Positions 46,590-58,600 of a stretch of DNA of 62,311 nucleotides are shown here, piece by piece (the first letter of the stretch is position 1; the number at the start of each line of letters is the position of its first letter). The notes under the pieces are model-generated. The model searched no databases, was not told the DNA's origin, and saw only the letters and a program-made list of their open reading frames with translations. The stretch is taken from contig MNCI01009310.1 in NCBI GenBank assembly GCA_015680685.1, positions 49,839-112,149 of the forward strand. Reading direction: 5' to 3'. This stretch comes from Gnetum montanum (taxonomy: Eukaryota > Streptophyta > Gnetopsida > Gnetales > Gnetaceae). A program made the translations under genes and the position numbers.

Positions 46590-47000
46590 ATTAATGGTCT
46601 GTAAAGACATTAAACTAGCAATTTTAAATTACAGTTATGCATCTACAGTCCGCAAAGACTTTAAACTAAAAGTTTTGATTTGCAAAAATCACTCGTTAGC
46701 AGTCCGCAAAGACTTTAAACTAGTGGTTTTAAATTACCACTACACATTCAGGCAGTTCGCAAAGACCTTAAACTAGTAGTTTTGAATTGCAACCTTGCAC
46801 TCGTTAGCAGTCCACAAAGACCTTAAACTAGCAATCTTAGATTACAACTCTACATTCAAGCGGTCCTCAAAGACCTTAAACTAATAGTTTCGACTTATAG
46901 AAGTAACTCGTTAGCGATCTGCAAAGACCTTAAACTACCAATTGTAAATTACAACTATGCATCTAGGTGGTCCGCCATGATCTTAAACTTGCAGTTTGCA
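46590..47000 (+). repeat. internal tandem array of D, RT side (~54 bp units)
   Basis: Eight units with CGCAAAGACCTTAAACTAG starting near 46594, 46649, 46700, 46754, 46808, 46862, 46917 and 46970. The core CCTTAAACTAG is shared with the 3' array. Just upstream of the antisense gene's TATA box, so possibly within its promoter. Confidence 0.85.
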
Positions 47001-47109
47001 AACTATGTAGCATAAATGACAATATCATATCTTATTATTTCTTTGCAAGTGTTTATCATGCACTGTTGCTACAATCAGGTACCACTTAACCTAGTTTTTT
47101 ATCTTACTG

Positions 47110-48395
47110 TGGCAAGTTGAGCAAGAATGGTTGTGCATTATGATCTAGCTTCACCTCTAGCTTTGATAGGTTCACATGGCGAGCTTATAATGCAACTAAA
47201 CCTAGAGTCAATAGATTGGGAACCATTTGCTGATAGTACTGTCGCATCCTTAGAAGCATCCCCAGACTAGCCCAAACATCTAGTTCAAGCCCTAGATTTA
47301 GAGTCTGGGGCTATAACTAAGGACCCTCTCATTGAAATGCCTGTGACTACATCTAGGGGGAAATAAAATCTTTAAAACTTAGCTCCCTCCTAGATTTACA
47401 AATGTACAAAGATGTAGCCAAGATTCTTCAAGATAACATCAAGGTATTCGCATGGTCCTATAACGATATGCTAGGCTTAGATCTGAGCCTTATATAGCAC
47501 AACATTATCTTAGACCCATGAATAAAGGCAATTAAACAAAAGGCTCGCAAGATCAAACCAGATATCACACTGGCCATACATGATGAAATCACTAAGCTAT
47601 ATCAGGCTGGTTTCATCCGGGTAGTTGATTACTCAAAATGGGTGTCGAACATCATTGTGGTTTCTAGGAAAATGAGAGGAATACGAATCTTTATAGACTT
47701 CTGTAATCTAAATAAAGCAATGATCAAGGATGACTTCCCACTCCTGAGTATTGATCAACTTATCAACACTATGACTGGTCACGCTCTGTTATGTTTCATG
47801 GACGGTTTCTCCAGCTACAACCAAATTCATATTAACCCAAAGCATTAGTTAACAACTACCTTCATGACCCCATGGGATACTTTCTATTACACTATGATGC
47901 CCTTTGGGCTAAAAAATGCTAGAGAAACCTACCAAAGAGCCATGACATACATCTTTAGTGACTACCTCCTAGAAATGCTAAATAACTATGTGGATGACAT
48001 AGTGGTCAAATCTAAAGAGGCTACTGATCATCCCAATGATCTAGGGGTAGTCCTTAAATGCTGCCATATGCATGACTTATGCCTCAACCCAAAGAAGTGT
48101 GTCTTTGGGGTAAAAACCAAATGCATGTTAGGGTTCATAATATCAGAGGCTGGAATATGAGTAGACCCTGACAAAGTTAAGGCCATTGTTAATCTAGCAC
48201 CACCTACTAACCTTAAATAATTGTGTGAGTTACAAGGTAGGATACAGTTCATTAGAAGGTTTATAGAAAAGTTGATTGATAAGTTACAGCCCATGCAACA
48301 CTTACTCAAGAAAGGGATTAACTTTGAATGGAAAACACAATGCCAGTAATCCTTCAATGACCTAAAGAAAGAGCTTTTACACCTTCCAACTATTT
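47110..48395 (+). pseudogene. element D reverse transcriptase
   Basis: Lead-in SPLALIGSHGEL (about 47150) aligns with C. Fingers and palm: VSNIIVVSRKMRGIRIFIDF, then the Asp of FMDGFSSYNQIHI (about 47800), one stop at 47846, TPWDTFYYTMMPFGLKN, and YVDD at 47987-47998. Thumb LCLNPKKCVFGVKT. Stops remain at about six sites. It copies the RNA into DNA in the intact family. Confidence 0.85.
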
Positions 48396-49190
48396 ACCCA
48401 CCATAGAGGGATAAGCCTTTGTATATCTACCTTGCCACCTCGGACACGTCTATCGTGGCACTATTATGTCAGAGAAGAGATGACGGCTCTGACATTCTAA
48501 TTTATTACTTGAATCATGCATTGATAGCATATGAGGTGAAATACAATGAGGTAGAAAGAAATTACCTCACCTTAGTGTTTGTATTGAAAAATTGGAGGCA
48601 TTATTTGTTCCATAGTAAAGTCAATAAAATATGCAAAAGTAATGTACTCTAGGCTATCATGAACAATCTATACGAAAGTAGCAGGATAGACCGATGGACA
48701 TCCATTACCATAGAATTTTATTTACATTATGTAAGCCAATCATCAATGAAAGGATAGGCCATAGCTATGTAGCTCATGACCTCACCTATCGACAAGAAGG
48801 CAACCATAGAACTCAAATTCCCTGATGAGCATGTTAGCACTATCAACTAAACCCATTACATCTCGAGGCAACTTTGCATTTCGATGCTACCTTGACTACA
48901 CAGGGTGGTAGTGCAACAACCATCATTACATTCCCCTCTAGGGATATTCAACCATTTTCTTATCGGTTTACATTCCTTTGTACAAACAATGTGTCAGAGT
49001 ACGAAGGACTCCTTAGGGGCCTCTTAGCAGCACGTGAGCTAAAAATTCAACACTTGGTGATTTGCGATGATTCACAACTTGTTGTCAATTAAATCACTAG
49101 GGTCTATGCCTGCAAAGCTACTCATCTACAAACCTACTATGACCTAGTCAAAATTTTTCTTGAACAGTTTACCACAACCAATGTTCAACA
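48396..49190 (+). pseudogene. element D RNase H and second RNase H-like domain
   Basis: First domain: PLYIYLATSDTSIVALL, then NEVERNYLTLVFVLKNWRHY. Second: LHFDATLTTQGGSATT (the FDG of B is FDA here), NNVSEYEGLLRGLL, DDSQLVVN. The pair supports Tat-lineage placement. Confidence 0.75.
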
Positions 49191-50600
49191 CATGCCATGT
49201 AATAAAAACACCATAACAAATGCCTTGGCCATGCTTGCATTGAATGTGCCACCACACTTGTTTGCAACTCTACCTACTTCAATAGTCGAGTGTATGGAGC
49301 CCATCACTCAAGTAGTACACATTGCCTCTGTAAGCGCTATAGATACCCAAGAGTTGTACACCAACATTAAAGCCTATCTACAATATGGTGAACGCCCACA
49401 TGGTTTGACATCTACTCAAAGAGATGTGATCCGAAAGCATGCTCAAAAATATTTACTAATGGGAGATAATACCTTGTGTACATGCCCCTTAGATGGGATA
49501 TTGCTAGCATGTGTAGATGGGGAACAAGTGCAGAAGGTTATCAATGAAGTCCATGAAGGATTGTGCAGAGGACACATAACCCCTAGGGCCATGGCGGTAA
49601 AGATTAGACACCTAGGGTATTACTGGCCTCACATGGAGAGAGACTGCCTTACCAAGATTAAAACTTATGACACATGCCAACAATACGAAAATCTTATACA
49701 TGTTTCACCAACTAAATTGCACCCTACATAGATCACGTGGTCATTCCAGTGATGGGGACTAGACATTATAGGACCCATCACACCTAAGTCTTCCGTAGGA
49801 CATAACTTCATTATCACCGCCATTGATTACTTCACAAAGTGGGTAGATGCTATCCCCCTAAGGAAGACTACATCTTAGTAGGTTTCCACTTTACATTAGA
49901 CAACATAGTGACAAGGTTTGGGCTTCCCATGACAATTATGATCGACAACGAGCCACAATTTAGTAGTGTGGAAACCAAAACCTTCTGTAGCAACCTTGGC
50001 ATTAGGAAATCTTTCTCCTCATCATACTACCCATAGGTGAATGGATAGACAGAAGCTACGAACAAAGTCATCATCAACTTGATCAAGAAAATGCTTAACA
50101 ACAGAAAGAGGCGATGGCACAAGCAAATCCTCTATGTGCTATGAGCTTACAAAATGACATGCAGAACAGTGACAAGTAAAACACCCTATAGCCTAGTTGA
50201 TGGATCTAAAGTGGTGTTACCTCTTGAGTTTTAGGTACCATTGCTTTGAATGATCCTATTAAATGTTGTGAATGAAGCCCCAGACAATGAGTCAAGGATC
50301 ATCGACTTCGACTCCATAAAGAAGGAGTGTGAATAAATACTTTTCCACACTAAGCAATATCAAGATAGGAAACTGTAGAAGCATCATGTAAATCTATGTC
50401 AGTGGCCGATAAAAAAGGGGAACCTAGTTCTCAAAGCCATGCATGAACATGCAAGTAAATTTTTGGCAAACTGGGAATGCCCATTTATAGTCACAAAATC
50501 CTATGACAATGGAGCCTTCAAGCTAGCAGACATGGATGGCAGATAGTTTGGGAATCCTATGAATCACCTATACTTGAAGCCATACTACATCTAAGGCAGA
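49191..50600 (+). pseudogene. element D integrase
   Basis: 179 open codons (49192-49731) hold the zinc-binding VHEGLCRGHIT and CDTCQQ-like YDTCQQY. The core keeps GLDIIGP (about 49757), MIDNEPQFS (about 49945) and TEATNK (about 50053). The C-terminal KKGNLVLKA (about 50415) and NHLYLKPYYI (about 50560) precede the array. Confidence 0.85.
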
Positions 50601-50619
50601 AGCAAGGTAAGTATTCAAA

Positions 50620-51075
50620 GTCTTCTACGACTATAAACTAGCACAGATGGTATGCTACAACATTAAACTAGCACAGACAGTTCACTATGACTATAAACTA
50701 GCACAGACTATCCGCCATGACATAAAATTGGTAAAGCACATCTGCCATGACATTAAACTGGCTTAGACGGTCTGCTATGACCTTAAACTGGTCCATCCAC
50801 TATCCACTATGATGATAAACTAGCACAACAATTTGCTAGGACCTTAAACTAGCACAGCCATCTGCTAGGACCTTAAACTAGCACACCACAGTCTGCGAGG
50901 ACCTTAAACTAGCACAATGGTCTTCTAGGACCTTAAACTAATGCACCACAATCTGCTAGGACCTTAAACTAGAACAATGGTCTGCTAGGACCTTAAACTA
51001 GCATGCCATGGTCTACTGGGACGTTAAACCAATACATCTAATGGTATACTAGGACCTTAAACTAGGTTCATTGCA
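50620..51075 (+). repeat. 3' tandem array of element D (30 bp unit, 60 bp higher order)
   Basis: About 14 units. The best preserved have ACCTTAAACTAGCACA cores at about 50841, 50870, 50901, 50930, 50961, 50990 and 51021, i.e. spacings alternating 29 and 31. Each core is preceded by TCTGCTAGG. Confidence 0.85.
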
Positions 51076-52432
51076 CAACATCCTCAGCATGCATCCATGA
51101 TCCTACAAGCAAGCGAGCGTGCCCTATGCCGACATAGGGTAAGATGTTGCAATTCCAGAATGCAGTTCACAATGCCAAGAAAACATCCTTTGGAATATAT
51201 GCAACGCCATTGTCCCTAGAATCTTGTTGATCCTCTAGGGATGTCATCTAACATCTTGCTAACCTTCTGGAGCTACCACCACCATGGCCCATCACCCTAA
51301 TAGTAGCTTCCATTGTCAGCACTTGCCACTAGAGTCCTAGCACTATTGTGGCCCAGCCATAGAGTTTCTACCCTCCAGCCCCTGCCCTTATTCAGGCTCA
51401 AAATACATTCAACTTTTAAACCTCTCCTCTTATATTTGAATTGTATAATGTTTGTCTTGGTCAGGGATTCCTGAACACTTACATCATTGCAACTTCTAGC
51501 TTCCTTGACACCAACCTCTTCATGCTAATGCTACCAGAACCAATGCTGGCCTTTCTAGTTTGGATGTCACATGCCTTAGAAAGAACATCCATTGCCCCAA
51601 TAGTATCCAAAGAAAGCAAGACCTTTTCCTTCGTTTTGCTTGATGGTTCTTTCTTCTGGTTTTCTCTCTGTTCTGTTTGCAAGGTAGGTTCTAAAGGGGT
51701 GTTTGTCAAAGGTGGATTTCACCAAGGTGGTAGGGCACTACATTGTTCCAAGGTGATTTTCCTAACTACCTTGGCTACATGGGAGTGTACATTTTTTCCT
51801 CCACCTTAACCTCCTTTACTCCATTTCATACACCTACAATTCTCCTTCTCACACCTCTTTTTACGAATTTTCCCGATGCCTATAGAGCCTTCCCATATGC
51901 CCAATCACAAAGTCCATGATGCATGTAATGTAGCTCATCACATGGGAAGCATCTGTAGGCAGGTCAAAGCCCCACATGGATGTAATGCAACTCATCATGG
52001 AGAGGAAACACCTATCCTGCAACAACAAGGTTTTTTGCAAATGGACATGGAAAAACAGCAAAAGAAAAACATAAAAGAGAAAAAACTCACAAATGGGGTG
52101 CCTAAAACAAATGGCACATCAGCTGTTTCGAAATGAACATCTCTAAGCATTTCGATGAGAGGTCAAAAAAAAGCTTGCAAAAGAAATATGCTCATGCATA
52201 TTAACTCACTAATAAGCACTCCAATAAGGGACAACACTATGCTATATCTTTCTTTTCCTAAAACTATCCAGTAAAATCACCCTTTCCCTTCTCCCTACAT
52301 GACTATCCTACTACTCTCAAGCATAGCCAAGCGACATCCAGACCATTACTAAAGAGCAATGTTAGCATCTTATCTTTCATGGTGTTTCTTATTCTTTGTT
52401 GGCATCTCTTGGGCCCATCCTCCAGATGTCAA
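51076..52432 (+). other. element D 3' region with a possible ORF
   Basis: The 122-codon frame at 51441-51809 and its extension to 52136 partly match B near 11430-12050. The product is hydrophobic and Phe/Ser-rich at first, then contains APHGCNATHHG. Conservation of frame between B and D was judged by eye only. Confidence 0.4.
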
Positions 52433-52446
52433 CAAAGAGGGGCTAG
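52433..52446 (+). other. polypurine tract of element D
   Basis: AACAAAGAGGGGCTAG-type tract directly before the 3' LTR start TGAAACACC at 52447. Confidence 0.75.
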
Positions 52447-54515
52447 TGAAACACCATAAAATTTTGAGACCCTCTTGCTTCACCAGGGTCTTGGAATTTA
52501 GGCAAGGACTTTAGCAACTGTAGCATCATGATCATTAGGCAATGAGGCGTAAACACTGAAGATAGACTATAGTCCGGTAAGTTTTCTACTTCCAAGACTA
52601 GCAAGCCCAATGGACTCTCTTGCCTACCAACTTGGACAATTTGCCCAGCTAACAGTCTAACCAAAAACTATGCTAGGAGTTGTCAATGGTGATTAGGATG
52701 GGTAAAATAGTTTGACAAGTTTTCTAGTGAGGAAGTCTACTATGCTATGCTACACTACGTAGTGTAGCAAGCCTTCAAAAAAATCAATCAAGTGTCTGAA
52801 TACAAGTTTTAGTAAGATGTTAGCGCAAGGAAGATGTCAGAATTTGGCCAACATAGGGTGCTATGCTATGCTACACTACATAGCATAGCATAATGTAGCA
52901 AGGGAAAAACACGCAAAGCCTCCTCACAAAGCAAAATCATAATTTGGCTGATGCAAGGTGCTATGCTATGCTATGCTACAAAGTGTAGCATAGGGTAGCA
53001 AGGCTAAAACATGCAAAGATTCCTCTGCCAAGCTGATTCAGCAAAAGAACTACATCTAACAGCATTTTGGCTTCTAGAATTTCCTTATCTCAGTTAGCCC
53101 ATGAACCACAAGCAAAATTTTCTTGTGAAACCATGCAACTTCAAAAGAAATGCATGTTACATTGGCTACTATGCTACATAGCATAGCACAGCGTAGCAGA
53201 CATGCAAACTAGCAAAATTCTCCAAAGGTTAACTTAGCGTGCATCAAAGCTTCTAGTAGATGCTCTCGACTCTAATGCAAGTTTTCTGTTCAAACTGGTG
53301 GCTACGTTATGATACACTACATAGTGTAGTAGGTAGCTAGGCTAAAACAAAATATGTCAAACAACACAAGTCAAAATCGGTGGCTACGCTATGCTACGCT
53401 ACATAGCATAGCAAGCAGCTATGCTTTGACAATGTAAGTGAAACATGGCTATGTTGTGCTATGCTACATAGCATAGCATGGCGTAGCATGCAACTACACT
53501 ATGCCAACATGCTAGATAGTGTGGATGTGCTAGATGGTGTAAGTGATCAAAATTTGACAAAGGCATCAGAACATCTTCAGCTAGTTCCATAGCTTATTAG
53601 CAGCAACAAAGTTCGCCGTGATTAGCGATTTTATTCCACTTTGGCATGTGCCTTAGTCCATCCCCCAAAATTTTTCACTATGCTTGATCCTATTCATAAG
53701 AGTAGGGAAGATTTAGTACTGGGGCAAGGACTCCATATCTCGCTTGCATGTTGGCACACTGGATTCCAGCATCTCCATTTTCGATAACATGGTTGCAGTG
53801 TAGCAAGATCAAAACCGACATTGCAAATCTACACACTACGAGCACGTCAACATCTTGTGGGGTCCAAGACACATGGCACCTAAATCATGTTTCTTGCCTA
53901 CTCCTAGCCTTATAAATACCCTGGCGAACAATGCTCAAAGGGTTGGCATTTTGTTGGCATTTTTGGCATTAGCACTTTTTGGTTGGCTTTTTCTCTTGGC
54001 ATTGAAGAAAGACAATTGGCTTGCTAGAATTTCGCAGAATTGGCTTGTTGGCATTTTGCATTAGTTGGCTTTCTTGTTGGCTTGCAAGTTTGCATTCAAG
54101 AGCATAATTGGCACATTTCGAGTAGCTTGGTTACTCTTGAACTCTCTATGCACCTCTGTCATTGTATAATTTGTTATACATCCTTCAAACGAAGCAAGGA
54201 ATCAAACCCGTGACCTTGCGGTGGTGCATTTTCTTACCCAAGTTTATTCTATTATCTCTTTATTGTTATCACTATTTGGCATCATTTCCTTCATTCCTAC
54301 ATTTATTGATTTTTTTTTACTTCGCATATTTCACACCCAAAATAACGTTCACAAAAGGTTAAGTTACACTGATTAAGTCCTTGTCTGATTGACCAAACCG
54401 TTAAGAGCACCCTATTTCTATTTTATCCAGCACAACCCTCGCACGGATCTAGGGTTAAACTATTCACCCTACAACCTCTTGGTGTTTCCAGCCACTGATG
54501 TTTTTGGTTGCTACA
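52447..54515 (+). repeat. element D 3' LTR
   Basis: 2069 bp, matching 35025-37092 throughout, with palindromes at 52735-53510, TATA at 53911 and the end TTGGTTGCTACA, followed by TGGGT. Confidence 0.95.
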
Positions 54516-56830
54516 TGGGTTAGTTAAAACCTGGGAGATAGAAGATTCTGCATAGTTTGTTCTTCCAATTTTTAAAAATTATTCAATTAAAAATAAGAAT
54601 ATAAGCAAGTGAGAAAGAATCATTGGGGGTATTGCATATTTGATGAGAGATGAGTCTATGTATTGTGTAGATTGCTATAAAGCTAATAAGCAAAAGTAAT
54701 ATATATGATTAAAAACTACAACATTGGTAGGCATTATCTTCTTGCTTTTTGTTACTTTGCTTTAGAGAATTCTTTTATTTATGATTATTTAGAAATTTTT
54801 AGAGAATACCCATTAAATTATTTAGAAAATGATATTATTAAAATTGATCATACTAGAAAAGTAATTATTTATAGAGATTTTAGTGCTTGCATTGCTTTTG
54901 AACAAGTTCCAAGAATTAATCTCTTGGTAAAAATGTTTTAATATTTTAGTTCTTAATAGTATATCTAAATATCCAAATTTTATGTCATATGATTTTGAAG
55001 GTTTTCAAGGGAAATTATTCATTGACTACTTGTTTTAACTCATAATAATTTGGACATAATTTCTAATTTAGTTGTTAGTGATAAATTTCTTCAATTATCA
55101 TACCACTGTATCATTTTTAATATTAAATCTATATGCAAGATTGCCAAGTGAAGCAAAAGAATGTATAATGTCATATTAAAAGATAATAAGTAACAATAAT
55201 ATAGAGAGGAAGTCAATAGACTTTGAGCTCACAATGAAGGTGATAAAAACATTATTAAAGTTTTTGTAATGGTTTCATCCAATATGAAATCATTGTCAAA
55301 AGTTAGAATAAAAAACTTGTAGTTTGATATTAAGTGTATACAAGCACGATTGCAAGTTAAAAGTGGTAATCATGATCCAAATGTCATTACAACATACAAG
55401 GATTTTATTTGATGGAAGGAAAGGAAATTTATCATGGAGTATTGAGAATAACTCTTCAATATGATTAATAAGAAACCAAAGACATTTTGATAAATTTTTT
55501 ATCAAAAAGATGAAAAAACTTGGAACTTTCATTTTTTAGAAATTACTGATTCTTTGGATGTCTCATTAAACATGAATAGGTTATCCATATTCACCAAACC
55601 TCTTAGGCACATCTATAGATCACTCAAACTAAGATAGAAGGATTATCTTGACTAGTTTTTGGTAAAGTAATCAATACTTTAGACTTGTATGTAGAGTTTT
55701 TTAAATAGGTATGAACCACGATTTTTATAGAAGTTTATAAGCTTTTGAATATAACTCTCTAGAATGGGCTTCGAGAAGATTGATGCATCAATCAAGTAGT
55801 AATTTGTTTTAAAAATGTGGCACAAATAACTTTATAAGTATAGGTTCATTATGATGAGGCATCTTCTTGTAAAATTATTAGGCAAGAACCTTGAGAGAAG
55901 GCTTAATAGTTGGGTATAATTAAACAATGTTTGAGCAAGTTCACAAGTAGGTTTCAAGCAACATCATTCCAAAGTGAATTACTTGATTACATTAAAGTAT
56001 TGTATGGACCAAACTAAAGGACCATCTAATAAATTTTATCTCTACTTTGTGGATTTTTCTAAAGCTTATAACTTTGTTATTCAAAATAAATTATGGAGGA
56101 AAATACAAGATACTAATGTTCCTAGAGAAATTCCAACTACTTTTTAGAAGTTGTATAGTTCAACACAAATTATTTTTTTGAATATTAACATAAGAACAAT
56201 TTGTTCTAAATAGCAATATTGGACTAAAGCAAGGATGTTCACTTTTACCCACTTTATTTAGCATCTTGATTGATGAATTAGAATAATAAATATTCTCCAT
56301 TACCTTTGATTTTATTAAATTTAGAAATTTTCCTATGAATATTTTAATGTTTGTTGATGATGTAGTTCTTATAGCAAAAATCGAAGTTCAAATGAAGTTT
56401 ATGCTTCAAATTTTAGATGATTTTTATATTATCTCAAGGATGAAAGTTAATGTTAGAAAACCAAAATGTTGTTATGTGGTACAAGATCTTTTGGAGATGA
56501 TGTTTATATTGTGTTAGAAAAAATTGAAATTGTGTCCTCATATAAGTATTTAGGCATCTCAGTTTCAAATAGATATTCTTAGCAAGACTATATTGCTTAA
56601 AGAGTTTCAAATAGTATGCATAATTTATACTCAATTCGTAGTAAATGTGTACAAAACTAGATTTGAGCATGGAATGTTTACAAGCAAATGTACAATCAAC
56701 TTGTTTAGCCAATTCTATACATAGTTGCGAAACTTGAGGATCCAATCTATTTGCAACACAATGGAAATGTTTGGAATATATCCAAAAATGATTTTTACTA
56801 TAGGAACTTAAGGTAATTAGCATAAGTAGA
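54516..56830 (+). mobile_element. LINE, right part: endonuclease and reverse transcriptase, decayed
   Basis: Endonuclease traces: VKTWEIEDS, GGIAYLMRDES (about 54635), FALENSFIYDY and VIIYRDFSACIA, where the family has 'GDFNAR' (54705-54941). RT traces: YFVDFSKAYNFV (about 56040), LKQGCSLLP-like sequence (about 56225), FVDDVVLI (about 56347, the F.DD catalytic motif) and SSYKYLGISVS (about 56535). The order is right for an L1-type non-LTR element. Frames are badly broken, with insertions between endonuclease and RT (55000-55960 unassigned). Similarity fades after about 56820; no poly(A) tail was identified. Confidence 0.75.
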
Positions 56831-58600
56831 TATGTTTTCTATATGATGAGTAGTGAGGTACCCATACACTCAACCATACAAATCACAAGCATTCACACAC
56901 AATTTAGTCAAATTCCATGGATGGGATCGGTTGTGTCATCTAGATCATTATGTCCTCATTATAGTTCATTGTGTTCCCAGTTGGACTAGTGGTAGCTTGT
57001 CACATATGATTTACTCTAGAGTGAAGCATATGATTCTTGATGTTGTTTCAACCTTATGCTACTCCTAATGATAATAAAGAAATCAATTATTTAACTAATT
57101 AACAATGGAAAGTAAATTCTAAACTACCCTATGGGTGATGAGTATTTGTTCCCAACTGATGAGTCATGTTACGACACACTTCAATATTGAATACCCGATA
57201 TCAGAGCCATGGCATTGGATACCAAATGTTAAAGCCTAGGATGCAATGTCAGATATCCAATATCACAAGGTATATGCTAGCCTATAAATATAGCACTTGG
57301 GCTCACGATTTGGAGATAATTTTCCATATTTTTTTCATAGAGTAGCAAAGCTCTTGTAGTTTATTTTCTCTACAGTTACAATATTTTTTGAGTGTCTATA
57401 GTAGAATTCTAAGTGTGTATGGATTTTTATTCATGTACTAATGAACCTAAGCACAGTAGTGTGACAAGAATAAAAATAAAGCCTTTTGATAATCCTTGCA
57501 GCACTGAAAATAGATTAATGTTTCCTTTAATGTAATTTACTTTCATGCACTTTACTTTAATGCATTTAAATTAAGAAATTAATTTCTGGATGTTAATGAA
57601 CACAAGCATGATCACTTCAAGCATACATATAGTTTTTAGTAACCCAAAAACATTTAACTTTTAGCAGCTTGGTAGTGCTATATGTGTTCAGGATGTGTCT
57701 AAGAAAGAGGGATGGGTACTTGTGTTAGGTTAGCTAGGTAGTGAATGAATTAGATCTTAAATTACTCTACCTTTCATTATTGTTGTAGGTGATTAAACGT
57801 ATGAAGCATAAAATGATAAAAATCATGTACCTTAATTACACTTAANGAAGCATAAAATGATAAAAATCATGTACCTTAATTACACTTAAACCATATCCTT
57901 GAGCTTTACAAGTGTGGTTGGAAAGATAACGAATGTTCTCAACACCCATTTCACTTCCTAGAAGAACTAGTGCATTATAGAACTATAGGTCCATGGAATT
58001 CAACCAAATCATATGTGAATGCCTTAGTGATTTGTATGATTGAATGTAGGGGTACCTTGTTGCTCATCATTAACACTATTGTTGAGGACCTTTTGGTTGT
58101 TTGGTGCACTATCTAGGATTTACTAGAAATCATTCAAAATTGATGGAATGAACCTTAGAGTCATATCATATTTTACAATTACTGTAAAAAAATTTAAAAA
58201 CATACTACATTTTTATCATCTCATTGTAAATGTCTTCTTCATCAGTTGGTGCCTTAATAATATCAAGTGGTATATGCTCATCCTGATGAGTATGTACCCA
58301 ATTTCACCTTCATTCTACATCAAGATAAATAGTTGTGATGGCATGACATGGAAGGAAAATTTGTGTTACCATCTAATCAATCTATTCTTGCAATGCTCCA
58401 ATAGATGCTTATATGATGGGATCTCTAGCAACATCATGCTGAGTATGTTGTGCAAGACATAGATACCATAAAGTATCATCCCACTAAGGCACAATGTCTA
58501 TGGGATCAATAGCTAGAAAAACAACATGAATTTGTGAAGGCAAAAGGATTTAATGATTCTTCATTCATGCTATACCAAAAAGATGGTGGGGAACCCTTCT
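56831..58600. other. unassigned AT-rich sequence with possible LTR or primer-site traces
   Basis: GATATCAGAGCCATGG at about 57199 resembles a TGGTATCAGAGCC primer site, and CCTATAAATATAGCAC at about 57283 looks like a TATA box, so an old LTR element may be present. No boundaries could be fixed. The 104-codon frame at 58148-58462 is not recognised. Confidence 0.3.
57803..57889. repeat. 43 bp duplication separated by a single N (assembly join)
   Basis: 57803-57845 and 57847-57889 are identical and flank the N at 57846. Most simply two contig ends overlapped by 43 bp and were joined without merging. Confidence 0.8.

Larger units (their letters stand above)
35025..54515 (+). mobile_element. element D: complete 19.5 kb Tat-type Ty3/gypsy element with antisense gene
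   Basis: LTRs of 2068 and 2069 bp, TGGGT duplication, primer site, polypurine tract and all domains are present. Order: LTR, gag, protease, tandem array, antisense multi-exon gene, tandem array, RT, RNase H, second RNase H, integrase, 3' array, 3' LTR. It is about 6.6 kb longer than C, mainly because of the antisense gene (~4.8 kb) and the longer LTRs. Sense frames have numerous stops. It is inserted in a LINE. Confidence 0.93.

Noticed and set aside
48028-48357. 109-codon minus-strand ORF
   Set aside because: Antisense shadow of the RT thumb/connection of element D; the same shadow appears opposite the B and C copies.
50620-51075. CRISPR-like array (short repeats with spacers)
   Set aside because: Units are degenerate and continuous, spacing is irregular in the older part, and the context is a plant Ty3 element with a 3' tandem array.
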